A DNA stretch of 12,130 nt from Acidobacteriota bacterium (GTDB lineage Bacteria > Acidobacteriota > Terriglobia > Acidiferrales > UBA7541), in NCBI GenBank assembly GCA_003224195.1, contig QHYP01000135.1, positions 1 to 12,130 on the forward strand. Direction: 5' to 3'. Each line of letters starts with the position of its first letter. Positions within the stretch are counted from its first letter, which is position 1. The notes beneath the pieces were generated by a model. It was not told the origin of the DNA, did no database searches, and saw nothing but the letters and a program-made list of their open reading frames with translations. Below are positions 1 to 6,576 of this stretch, piece after piece. A program made the position numbers and the translations under genes.

Positions 1-446
1 AGTTTTCTCGCGACCAGTCGCAACTCTCCCCGATCTGTCGCATCTGTTGGATGATTGTCCCGCCCGATTCTTCCTTCCATTTCCACACGCGCCGCTCGAA
101 CTCTTCGCGGCCCAGCTTGCGGTAATCGATCCCTTCCGCGGCGAGCTGTCGCACCACCACCCGCTGCGTTGAAATCCCCGCATGGTCCGTCCCCGGCAGA
201 TAGAGCGTGTTGTAGCCGCGCATGCGGTGCCAACGCGTCAGGATATCGATTTCCGTGTGATCGAGCATGTGCCCGATGTGCAGCGAGCCCGTAATGTTCG
301 GTGGGGGAATCACGATCGAGAAGACCGGCCCCGGCGCCTCCCGGCGCCTTCGCATCTGCGCGGAAGAGCGCCTCTTTCACCCAGTATTCGGCCCAGTGGG
401 GTTCAATCTGCTGCGGTTCGTAGGTTTTCGCAATTTCGCGCGCCAT
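1..446 (-). pseudogene. valS: Valyl-tRNA synthetase, N-terminal part, frameshifted
   Basis: ValS charges tRNA-Val with valine in the cytoplasm. From the ATG at 446 the frame reads MAREIAKTYEPQQIEPHWAE and continues to ADAKAPG near 340. ValS then resumes in another frame with PVFSIVIPPPNITGSLHIGH (HIGH motif at 269-280), LYLPGTDHAGISTQ, and the class-typical ESGGTIIQQMRQIGESCDW up to the window edge. The break coincides with an exact 10-bp tandem duplication (330-339 and 340-349). Removing one copy restores an unbroken ADAKAPGPVFSI, as the family expects. PPPNxTGSLHxGH and GTDHAGIxTQ point to ValS rather than IleS or LeuS. About 145 residues are present; the rest lies outside the window. A good promoter sits about 75 bases upstream. 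Whether the lesion is real or a sequencing or assembly error cannot be decided here. Identity is near certain. Confidence 0.93.
330..349. repeat. Exact 10-bp tandem duplication inside valS
   Basis: The plus strand reads CCCGGCGCCT twice with no spacer (minus strand AGGCGCCGGG twice). The extra 10 bases shift the valS frame by one. Reading through with a single copy gives an uninterrupted valyl-tRNA synthetase N-terminus, so the second copy is the lesion. This is the signature of a slipped-strand duplication in a GC-rich stretch, or of a consensus error there. Confidence 0.9.
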
Positions 447-860
447 GCGAAGTGGGGTTCCTGCCTTTGCTCGAATCCGCGCCGCAAACGTGCGGAAAAT
501 TTCGCGAAGTCGAAAACTTCACTATACGGACGAAGGCGCGTGAAGGTCAATCGAGCGCGCACCTACCCCGTCAGGGGATGCGCAGCGCTGTCCTGACCCA
601 ATCGGGACTAAGGCAATGGGAAAACACCCGGCATTATCGGGAGGAGGTTCGAGTGCGGATCGCCGAAAAAGCGTCTTCAAAGAGCTTGACCAAGAATACG
701 AATACCATAGGGAAAAAAGGCCCTCGATAGGTTTGCGAGAATGACCACAGGGAACGGCTCGGGGCGCTTGGCCAGAGTCTCATTGTCCTCATTCCTGTTT
801 CCTAATTGGACGTCGACTCAAGTACAAAGTCAAGTATGGGAGGCGAGGTGGCGCTTCGCC
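447..860. other. Intergenic stretch between the REC-protein gene and valS
   Basis: These 414 bases hold the putative valS promoter (521-550) but no gene I recognise. Plus-strand open frames run through the region without a plausible ribosome binding site or a family resemblance. A 6-bp inverted repeat GTCAGG/CCTGAC (570-575 with 592-597) encloses a GC-rich loop. Just downstream of the REC-protein stop a short GGCG-CTT-CGCC hairpin (850-860) has no T tract, so I do not call it a terminator. No tRNA cloverleaf or known riboswitch core was seen. Confidence 0.6.
521..550 (-). promoter_or_regulatory. Putative sigma70-type promoter of valS
   Basis: On the minus strand TTGACC (550 to 545) is followed, after 18 bases, by TATAGT (526 to 521). 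Each box is one mismatch from consensus. The expected transcript start, near 514, lies about 68 bases upstream of the valS ATG at 446. The leader holds a small GAAGT/ACTTC-type hairpin just downstream of the -10 box. I see no T-box or other known leader element. Inference from motif only. Confidence 0.55.
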
Positions 861-2516
861 CTACTTCTTGGCTTCTAGCTCCCCGCGCACGATAGCTTCG
901 ACGACCGGTTTCAGCAGTTCGCGCGTCACCTGTTGGAGGACGTCAGGATTGATTCTCTCAAGCACCCTGGCTACCAACGCTTCCAAGTCCTGCTGGCTTT
1001 GTCCGGCTTTCGGCTGCACGGTTTTCGCGGGCACTCGTGTAGGAGTAGGTGTGGCCGCCGGACCCGCTTCAGCTCCTATCGTCAGCGGCTCCGGTTCGTA
1101 GGCAAAGGGCAAATCCTCATTTCCCGTGTGGACAACGGGCTCTTCCACGGCCTGCACGGGAATCGAAAACTCCTCTGCCTTTACGCTCTTGACCGCCTCC
1201 TGAATGCTGGACGCTGCGGCCTGCGGAACGTTCCAGGTTGCCGCCGCCAACTCGCTCACCTTTTGCGCTTCCGCGTCCCACGGGCTGGCTTGTGTCGTGA
1301 ACCAGGATGGCGTCTTGGAAGACTTTTCCTCCGGCTTTGGGGAGGACGATTCCTTTTCTGTCGGCCCGGACTGAGTAATCTCAATCGCTTCTTCCGCCGC
1401 TTCCGGCTCCGTCGCTTTCAGCGTCCGCGCTTGCTCTGACGCGGCACGCTCTCCGGGGAAGTGCGTCGCTCTCGGCGCTCCTGTGGAAAGCGCAGAACTC
1501 CACGCATCGCGAGAGGGCATTCCCGTGGCTGTCGTCGGCTTAGGCTCCGAGTCCATCTCGCGCGAGGCGCTATCGGCCGGCTCTGTCGCCTCCGGTTTCG
1601 GCGGCTGCTTGCCCAGCTCGTGCTTCTTTTCCATGATGGATGCAAGAAGCGCCGAGCGCCAATCTTTCTTCTCCTGCCCAACTTCTTCGCTTCCCGTATC
1701 AATTTCCTCGCCGCCATCGCGCCGCCAGGACGGTTCCGTGGATTCTTCCGCCGCCTCCTCGTCCACGGCATCTTGGTTACGAGGCGCATTCCATGCCCGC
1801 TTTGCGTCGAGTTCCGGGTGGCGCGCCACCAGTGTGTCTGGATCAGGGTCTGGCTCCTCAGACGTTTTTCCGCTGGCTCCAGTAGTCCGCAATAGATTCC
1901 CGAATGCGACGGGGTGCGATCCTTCGGGAATCGTTACAGGCGGAGGCTCCTGCTTGACACGCGGCGCGAACCCTTCGTCAGCAGCGTCGTGCACCACCTT
2001 CGGCAGCGGGACCGTTCCCAGTTCGTGCAAGTGCGGCAATTCCTTGCGCGGCTCAGTATTGCGCGCTGCTTTTGGCTGGGCGTAGGAGGGAATGTTGTGG
2101 GCGGAGGGAAGAGGCGGCGAAGGAGCTTGCATCATCGTCGCTACGCCCGCGCGTGTCAGCGCGGACTTGACCATCGAGATCAACGGATCCGCCGGCACGA
2201 ACGGCTTCTTCAGTACTCCATCGGCGCCGACGCGCTGCGCCTCTTGTTCGTCCAGCGGATCAAACGCTCCCACCAGCAGGATCACCGGGATGTGAGCGAG
2301 CTTCGAGTCCGTCTTGACGAACTCGCAGACTTCGTAGCCGTTGCGCACGGGCATGAAAACATCCGCGAGTACAAGGTCCGGCCGCAGATCGGAAATCTTC
2401 CGCACGGCGGCTTCGCCATTGCCGACGGCAACCACATCGATACCCTGATCCTTTAGGGTCGCCGAAACCATCTTCTGGATGTTGCTGTTGTCGTCAGCAA
2501 CCAGAATCCTGGCCAC
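861..2516 (-). CDS. Response-regulator receiver protein with long disordered linker and C-terminal helix
   Basis: The protein of 551 aa begins with a CheY-like receiver domain (residues 1-120): acidic pair D8 D9, phosphoacceptor D52 in LVLADVFMP, and the conserved lysine in KKPF (K104). The two usual switch positions are not canonical: V82 stands where Thr/Ser is normal and V101 where Tyr/Phe is normal. Residues 150-505 are a charged, Pro/Glu/Ser/Ala-rich linker with no recognisable fold. The last 45 residues (LVARVLERINPDVLQQVTRE and onward) predict an amphipathic helical segment. There is no DNA-binding, kinase or cyclase domain, so it probably signals through protein contacts. The start is GTG at 2516, chosen because GGAG lies 8 bases upstream; a longer GTG start at 2540 has no binding site. 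The partner kinase and output are unknown. Confidence 0.85.
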   Translation of the reverse strand: MARILVADDNSNIQKMVSATLKDQGIDVVAVGNGEAAVRKISDLRPDLVLADVFMPVRNGYEVCEFVKTDSKLAHIPVILLVGAFDPLDEQEAQRVGADGVLKKPFVPADPLISMVKSALTRAGVATMMQAPSPPLPSAHNIPSYAQPKAARNTEPRKELPHLHELGTVPLPKVVHDAADEGFAPRVKQEPPPVTIPEGSHPVAFGNLLRTTGASGKTSEEPDPDPDTLVARHPELDAKRAWNAPRNQDAVDEEAAEESTEPSWRRDGGEEIDTGSEEVGQEKKDWRSALLASIMEKKHELGKQPPKPEATEPADSASREMDSEPKPTTATGMPSRDAWSSALSTGAPRATHFPGERAASEQARTLKATEPEAAEEAIEITQSGPTEKESSSPKPEEKSSKTPSWFTTQASPWDAEAQKVSELAAATWNVPQAAASSIQEAVKSVKAEEFSIPVQAVEEPVVHTGNEDLPFAYEPEPLTIGAEAGPAATPTPTRVPAKTVQPKAGQSQQDLEALVARVLERINPDVLQQVTRELLKPVVEAIVRGELEAKK

Positions 2517-2552
2517 AGAACACACTCCACGTGCTCTCACCCGTCTTCGGGG

Positions 2553-2561
2553 ACTATACCA
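2553..2561 (-). promoter_or_regulatory. Putative extended -10 promoter of the REC-protein gene
   Basis: The minus strand reads TGGTATAGT, an extended -10 (TGn followed by a box one mismatch from TATAAT). The expected start is about 30 bases upstream of the GTG at 2516. The -35 region at the right distance is poor (CCCGGA), as is usual for extended -10 promoters. Motif-based inference only. Confidence 0.4.
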
Positions 2562-2610
2562 CCGCTATTGGAGCATCCGGGCCCTTTGCCGTCAACGGAA
2601 AGCGGGTGGG

Positions 2611-2637
2611 TATGTGTCAAAAGGGGCTATGTCAAAT
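2611..2637. repeat. Pair of direct repeats TATGTGTCAAA / TATGTCAAAT upstream of the REC-protein gene
   Basis: Two related boxes at 2611-2621 and 2628-2637 have starts 17 bases apart. Read on the minus strand they are two TTTGACA-containing boxes, resembling two -35 elements or two tandem sites for one regulator. They lie about 95-120 bases upstream of the gene start and 50-80 bases upstream of the extended -10 box. No good -10 follows either one at standard spacing. Confidence 0.4.
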
Positions 2638-2739
2638 ACGGATAGCCGCACAAGCGTGTACGTCGAGGAGAAAAGCTGCTTATTCTGCATGGCCTTTGGG
2701 GAAAGGTGGGCGACAAGCTTTAGCGTAGGCGTACCAGTC

Positions 2740-4209
2740 CTACCAGGGAATGACCTTTTTCAGACCTTTCTTCTTCTTGCTGGTGGACTCTTTTTTCTTC
2801 TTATCGGCTGCCTGAGATTTGTCGTCAGTCTGATGGGGGTCTTTGGACTGGGCCGAAGCATCGCCGCTTCCGCCATCCGTCTTCGTCGCGGAGTCGCCGC
2901 TTGCTGGATCCGCCTTGGCTGCTGAATCGGCAGCGGTTCCCGCAGGACGTGCTCCAGTCCCGCTTTCCGCCTTTACGGCAGCTTCGGGTGGCGTCGCGCC
3001 AGAGTCTCCCGCTTTCGGCGCATCTGCACCGCCGTTATCCGAGGCGGTAGCGGGCGGATTCGTGGCCGGAGGTTGGCTGCCCGGAGGCGGCGCGGCCTCG
3101 CCAGAACTGTCTGCCGCACCTTCCGTCTTCACTCCCGGCGTAACGACTTCTACCACCGGCGCGGTCACATTCCCACTTGTCGGTGCCGCGCCCAACGTGG
3201 TCTGCCCGCCCGGGGTCAGAATGTCCACGCCGGCCGCCTCGCTTTCCGGTTGGAGATTTGGACTGCCAAACCGCGCCGCAGTCCGCACGTCCGGCCCGGT
3301 GCGCAGAATCCCGGTCGCCTTATGCACTATGGTCGCGCGGCCGCGATCCACGGACTGTTCCTTGTGCATCCGGGCGACCGCCACCGGGTCGGGCTGCGGG
3401 ATCGGCTTTCCGAGCGCCGCCAGCTTTTTTTTCGCCTCTCCTACTGTTCCCGAGAGCGGGTATTCCTTCACAATCCGCGCGTAGTACGTTGCGGCAATGT
3501 CTTTCTTCTCGCTCTTTTCAAAAATGTTCGCGAGCATCCAAAGCGCGCGGTCCGACCGGCTGTAGAGAGGATAGCGATTTGACACCGTGATAAGGCGCCC
3601 GGCCGCGGCGCGGTACGAGCCTTTCACGTAGTAGTAGTAGCCGATGCGATAGTCGCCTTCGGCCAGAAGCTCTTGAACGTCGCGCAAGCGCTGCTCGGCT
3701 TGCGGCGCCAGCGGATCATTCGGGTATTTCTGAAGGAAGGTCTGGAACTCATCCTCGGCCGCGCGAGCTTCGCTGCGGTCGCGGTCCGGCTTTTCCAGTT
3801 GTTTGTAGTGCGCCATGGCCACTTGCAACTGCGCGGACGCGGCCTTCGGCAGGAAAGGAAAGAAAACAATAAAATCTTTGTAGCTCGAGATGGCTTGCGT
3901 CAGGTTGGCTTTACCGCCCTCTTTGTAGTACGAATCCGCGATGGCCAGTTTGGCATCGGCCAGGAACTCGCTGTCCGGGTAGGTGTTAATCAAGGTCTGG
4001 AGGGTAAGCCGGCCAACCTCTTGCCGGCCGTGCTTGATATCGCCCAACGCGCGGTCGTAGAGTTCCTTGTCGGGCGCGTTTGTGTTTTCGGTTGCCGGAG
4101 TCTCTTGCTTCGGGTGCTTCTTCCGCCTTTTTGAGGATTTTTGACCGTTGGCGGCGCTCGCGGTCAGACAGAAGACTATTCCGAGCGCAAAAATCAGAAT
4201 ACGACGCAA
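2740..4209 (-). CDS. bamD: BamD-type outer-membrane assembly protein with long low-complexity C-terminal tail
   Basis: BamD (YfiO) scaffolds the BAM complex that inserts outer-membrane beta-barrels. The protein has 489 aa. Residues 1-20 (RRILIFALGIVFCLTASAA) form a signal peptide, then comes a basic stretch, then a TPR-like helical core at about 47-270 (ELYDRALGDIKHGRQEVGRL, TLINTYPDSEFLADAKLAIA, AEQRLRDVQELLAEGDYRIG, NRYPLYSRSDRALWMLANIF). The tail from about 318 to 489 is rich in Ala, Pro, Gly, Ser and Asp and ends in lysine runs and VIPW. No standard lipobox is visible; the only cysteine in the signal, C14, sits in IVFC. The start is TTG at 4209, because GGGGGAGAGGTGA lies just upstream; longer frames reach into the rpe end. 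It follows rpe by 49 bases, probably on one transcript. Ordinary BamD is about half this length. Confidence 0.82.
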   Translation of the reverse strand: MRRILIFALGIVFCLTASAANGQKSSKRRKKHPKQETPATENTNAPDKELYDRALGDIKHGRQEVGRLTLQTLINTYPDSEFLADAKLAIADSYYKEGGKANLTQAISSYKDFIVFFPFLPKAASAQLQVAMAHYKQLEKPDRDRSEARAAEDEFQTFLQKYPNDPLAPQAEQRLRDVQELLAEGDYRIGYYYYVKGSYRAAAGRLITVSNRYPLYSRSDRALWMLANIFEKSEKKDIAATYYARIVKEYPLSGTVGEAKKKLAALGKPIPQPDPVAVARMHKEQSVDRGRATIVHKATGILRTGPDVRTAARFGSPNLQPESEAAGVDILTPGGQTTLGAAPTSGNVTAPVVEVVTPGVKTEGAADSSGEAAPPPGSQPPATNPPATASDNGGADAPKAGDSGATPPEAAVKAESGTGARPAGTAADSAAKADPASGDSATKTDGGSGDASAQSKDPHQTDDKSQAADKKKKESTSKKKKGLKKVIPW

Positions 4210-4226
4210 GCCTTCACCTCTCCCCC
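4207..4226 (-). promoter_or_regulatory. Strong ribosome binding site fixing a TTG start for bamD
   Basis: The minus strand carries GGGGGAGAGGTGA (4226 to 4214), then AGGC, then TTG (4209 to 4207). The GAGG core is 7 bases from the TTG. The next in-frame upstream start, near 4281, would add 24 residues ahead of the signal peptide and overlap the end of rpe, so the TTG is preferred. Confidence 0.75.
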
Positions 4227-4258
4227 AAACATTTCGACCCAGGCCGCAGGACAATACT

Positions 4259-4948
4259 TCAAACCCGCTCCAGGATCGCATCCGCCGCTAGCCGTTGCAT
4301 CTCCAGGACGGCGGCGGCGGGGTCCGGCGTATGAAACACCGACGTACCCGCCACCAAAATCTGCGCCCCCGCGCGCACCACCTGCGGGACCGTATCCGGC
4401 GCGATCCCGCCATCCACCTCGATCCGGAAATTGCAAGTATAGCGCGAACGCATCTCGCGGAGCTGCGCAATCTTTTCATTCGCGATGGGCAGAAAATGCT
4501 GCCCGCCAAAACCCGGATTCACGCTCATCACCAGCACGTGGTCCACGTCGGGCAAGATATCCGTGAGCGTGCTCACCGGAGTTGCCGGGTTGATCGCCAC
4601 GCCGGCTCGGCAGCCATGCTCGCGGATCTGATGCACGACGCGATTCAGGTGCGGCGTGGCTTCCTGATGCGCAGTGATCATGTTGGCTCCGGCCTCCGCA
4701 AATGCCCCGACATACTGCTCGGGATTCTCAATCATGAGATGCACGTCCAATAGGAGCCGGGTTGCCTTGCGCAGTGATTCGACCACGGGAACGCCAACGG
4801 AAATATTCGGGACGAAGTGGCCGTCCATCACGTCCACGTGAATCAGCTTCACGCCCGCGCGCTCGACGGCGCGGATGGCGTCGCCGAGTGCCGAAAAATC
4901 AGCCGCTAAGATCGAGGGAGCTACTTCGACGGGATGGTTCGACTGCAT
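4259..4948 (-). CDS. rpe: Ribulose-phosphate 3-epimerase
   Basis: The enzyme interconverts ribulose 5-phosphate and xylulose 5-phosphate in the pentose phosphate and Calvin pathways, in the cytoplasm, using a metal bound in a TIM barrel. The 229-aa length is typical. Visible family motifs in order are APSILAADF (9-17), HVDVMDGHFVPN with a metal/catalytic Asp, LLLDVHLMIENP, MSVNPGFGGQ with its phosphate-loop role, and IEVDGGIAPDT carrying the second catalytic Asp. The ATG at 4948 is preceded by GGCGGCGAG. It reads from a promoter more than 160 bases upstream that is overlain by a large inverted repeat, and probably continues into bamD. No defect seen. Confidence 0.97.
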   Translation of the reverse strand: MQSNHPVEVAPSILAADFSALGDAIRAVERAGVKLIHVDVMDGHFVPNISVGVPVVESLRKATRLLLDVHLMIENPEQYVGAFAEAGANMITAHQEATPHLNRVVHQIREHGCRAGVAINPATPVSTLTDILPDVDHVLVMSVNPGFGGQHFLPIANEKIAQLREMRSRYTCNFRIEVDGGIAPDTVPQVVRAGAQILVAGTSVFHTPDPAAAVLEMQRLAADAILERV

Positions 4949-5113
4949 CTCGCCGCCATCTTAGCACACTCGCGAAGGGTCATGCTCTCGCGGATGCGGC
5001 AAGGCGGGGCGTGGAGCGTGTTGCCCTCGGGGAGGGCGTTGAGAGCGGATTTTTGCGGCGGGCGGGGTGACCGGCCATTGAAAACAAAAGAGTTACGAAG
5101 GGCCAGGGCGCAA

Positions 5114-5142
5114 ATCATAGAAAAATGAATTTTTCTTGACAA
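5114..5142 (-). promoter_or_regulatory. Putative sigma70-type promoter for rpe-bamD
   Basis: The minus strand has TTGTCA (5142 to 5137), a 17-base spacer, then TATGAT (5119 to 5114). Both boxes are one mismatch from consensus at ideal spacing. The expected start is near 5107, leaving a leader of about 160 bases before rpe. The -35 box and the whole spacer lie inside the inverted repeat at 5117-5156, the standard geometry for repression by occlusion. Confidence 0.6.
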
Positions 5143-5156
5143 ATTCATTTTTCTAT
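5117..5156. repeat. Perfect 16-bp inverted repeat with 8-base spacer, probable operator
   Basis: ATAGAAAAATGAATTT (5117-5132) and its exact reverse complement AAATTCATTTTTCTAT (5141-5156) flank TTCTTGAC. Each half is also a near-palindrome: GAAAAAT-GA-ATTTTTC (5120-5135) and GACAAAT-TC-ATTTTTC (5138-5153), with centres 18 bases apart, which suggests two adjacent dimer sites. The AT-richness contrasts sharply with the surrounding GC-rich DNA. It covers the -35 and spacer of the rpe promoter. Alternatives are an AT-rich bidirectional terminator or a mobile-element remnant. The regulator is unknown. Confidence 0.7.
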
Positions 5157-5250
5157 CCGGAGGTTGAATTTCTTCTGCCAACGCGCGCAGGAAGCGCCGG
5201 CTGGTTTTTCGGATTCTCCGGGCTTACGCGGCCGAGTTTTCCCGTACAAA

Positions 5251-5742
5251 TCAGAAGCGGTAGACCAGGCCAAACGAAAGGCGCGCATTCTTCGTCGTGG
5301 TGTTTCCCGAAGAACGGAATAACATCCAGTCCGCCTGGGGCAAGCGGGCAGAAAGACGCTCGCTCACTTTTACGTCCAAGCCGCCGCCAAGGGCCACAGC
5401 GAAGGCGCCGGAGGAGACCCCATCCGAGGCGATTGCGCCTCCGAACAAAACGTGCGCAAACGGCCTAAACGTATCAGTCTTGAGCTTGTTCACGGGCAGC
5501 GTGGGGCCGAACAGGAAGGTGTGGAGTTTTGCTCCGGTTCCGTACGTGCCGCTGAGATCCGCGGTCACGCCGAGCCAATCCTTGAGGTTGTAAGTGAGGG
5601 CGCCGTTCCAGCCGTTCAAATCGGGTCCATTCGCGTGGGTGTACTGGTAGCCGACGAATGCTTCACCCTTGGAGTAATCCTGTGCCTTCGCCGACAAGGT
5701 CCAGAGGCACAGAAACAAGATAAGGCCAACGAACTTGCGCAT
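5251..5742 (-). CDS. Small outer-membrane beta-barrel protein
   Basis: The 163-aa protein starts with a clear signal peptide (MRKFVGLILFLCLWTLSAKA, cleavage after AKA). It continues with alternating polar/hydrophobic beta-strands (EAFVGYQYTHANG, WNGALTYNLKDWLGVTADLS, GAFAVALGGGLDVKVSERL) and ends in YRF, whose terminal Phe fits a BAM recognition signal. The length suits an eight-stranded OmpA-like or OmpW-like barrel. The ATG at 5742 is chosen over an in-frame GTG at 5754 because GGAGGAG sits immediately upstream. The role is unknown; candidates are a structural porin-like protein or an adhesion barrel. It lies 91 bases after the PASTA gene. Confidence 0.8.
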   Translation of the reverse strand: MRKFVGLILFLCLWTLSAKAQDYSKGEAFVGYQYTHANGPDLNGWNGALTYNLKDWLGVTADLSGTYGTGAKLHTFLFGPTLPVNKLKTDTFRPFAHVLFGGAIASDGVSSGAFAVALGGGLDVKVSERLSARLPQADWMLFRSSGNTTTKNARLSFGLVYRF

Positions 5743-5833
5743 TTGCTCCTCCACTGATCGAACTTGTGTTTGTGCTGGGGGTCCTGCTTTGGGGGATGGC
5801 TAGGGCACAGGTATTGTACCGCAGTTCGCTCGC

Positions 5834-6553
5834 TTAGTTTGCGATGATTAGTTCGATTGTGGCGGAGGCCGGCACGCGCCGGCCCGGCAAAGGCGCCTGT
5901 TCGATCACTGCGCCGTGCGGCCACTGGGGCGCGGAAACGTAATTCTCCTTGTGCCGCAACCCGGCCTGGTCCAGCTTGTGCTCGGCCTCAACTTCATTCA
6001 GGCCCATCAAATGCGGCATCACATAGGCGGCTTCCGGAGGCGGCTGCGCGACCAACACGTTTACGCGGGGCGTCGCGGCTCCGCTCCCCGGTTTGGGATT
6101 CTGAATCAGCACCGTGTCCGGCGGCGCCTTCGCCGCGGCGATGCCCGAGACTTCGCCGATCTGCAAGCCTTCGCGCAGCAGCTCGATGCGCGACGCGCGC
6201 AAGGTATTGCCTTCGAGCGCGGGAATTTTAAGCTCCCGCTGCCCCAGGCTCAGCACCACGTGCGCCTCCTGCGAGACCTTCATCAACATGCCAGGCGGCG
6301 GCGTTTGCCGGATGACCAGGTTGATGGGACGCTCGCTGTAAGCGCGGTCCGCGACGCGCAAAACCAGCCCGCGAGAGCGCAGCAGGGTGCTGGCCTCGGT
6401 GACGTTCATTCCCACGAGGTTGGGCATGGCAACCTCGCGTCCGTGGATGGCGATGCGCATCGCAGTGATGGCGCTCAGGAACGCCGCCGACGCCAGGATG
6501 AACACCAGAAGTCCAATCTGGCCGAGGCGCTCGATCTGTTCGCGCAGCGTCAT
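5834..6553 (-). CDS. Membrane-anchored PASTA-domain protein without kinase domain
   Basis: The 239-aa protein has one N-terminal transmembrane helix (about residues 13-32, IGLLVFILASAAFLSAITAM). Three PASTA repeats follow at roughly 40-106, 108-178 and 180-239, each with the MPNLVGM / IPALEGN / MPHLMGL opening and a QxPxPG-type motif (QTPPPG, QNPKPG, QAPLPG). PASTA domains bind peptidoglycan fragments or stem peptides, so the protein probably faces the periplasm as a wall sensor or scaffold. Unlike PrkC/PknB there is no Ser/Thr kinase domain and no penicillin-binding domain. The start is uncertain: ATG at 6553 is preferred, while TTG at 6580 would overlap the previous stop by four bases and add nine residues; neither has a clear binding site. 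It follows the TldD-like pair closely and is likely co-transcribed. Confidence 0.88.
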   Translation of the reverse strand: MTLREQIERLGQIGLLVFILASAAFLSAITAMRIAIHGREVAMPNLVGMNVTEASTLLRSRGLVLRVADRAYSERPINLVIRQTPPPGMLMKVSQEAHVVLSLGQRELKIPALEGNTLRASRIELLREGLQIGEVSGIAAAKAPPDTVLIQNPKPGSGAATPRVNVLVAQPPPEAAYVMPHLMGLNEVEAEHKLDQAGLRHKENYVSAPQWPHGAVIEQAPLPGRRVPASATIELIIAN

Positions 6554-6576
6554 GGACCAAGTGTCCGCGTCTGCCT

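Larger units (their letters stand above)
4949..5250. other. Intergenic leader between the beta-barrel gene and rpe
   Basis: These 302 bases hold the rpe promoter and its palindrome (5114-5156) and a leader of about 160 bases leading to rpe. The leader contains a small CCCTC-CCC-GAGGG hairpin (5025-5037) and no known riboswitch core. Open frames here are short or overlap the rpe start out of frame and lack credible start sites. No convincing GC-stem plus T-run terminator follows the beta-barrel gene, although the AT-rich palindrome could partly serve as one. Confidence 0.6.

Noticed and set aside
182..730. Long plus-strand open frame (182 codons) across the valS start and the intergenic region
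   Set aside because: Its first half is antisense to clear ValS sequence, it has no ribosome binding site, and the composition (Arg, Pro, Ser rich) is that of a GC-rich shadow frame.
850..860. Hairpin after the REC-protein stop as a terminator
   Set aside because: The stem is only four pairs with a three-base loop and no T tract follows on the transcribed strand.
5136..5141. TTGACA on the plus strand within the palindrome, as a plus-strand promoter
   Set aside because: No -10-like hexamer lies 16-18 bases downstream (the sequence there is around GGAGGT), and no plus-strand gene follows.
4921..5181. 86-codon minus-strand frame overlapping the rpe start
   Set aside because: It begins inside or upstream of the rpe promoter, overlaps rpe out of frame, and has no family features or binding site.
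5813..5818. TACAAT as a -10 box for the beta-barrel gene
   Set aside because: The -10 is good but the -35 at proper distance is CAAACT and there is no extended -10 TG, so the evidence is too thin.
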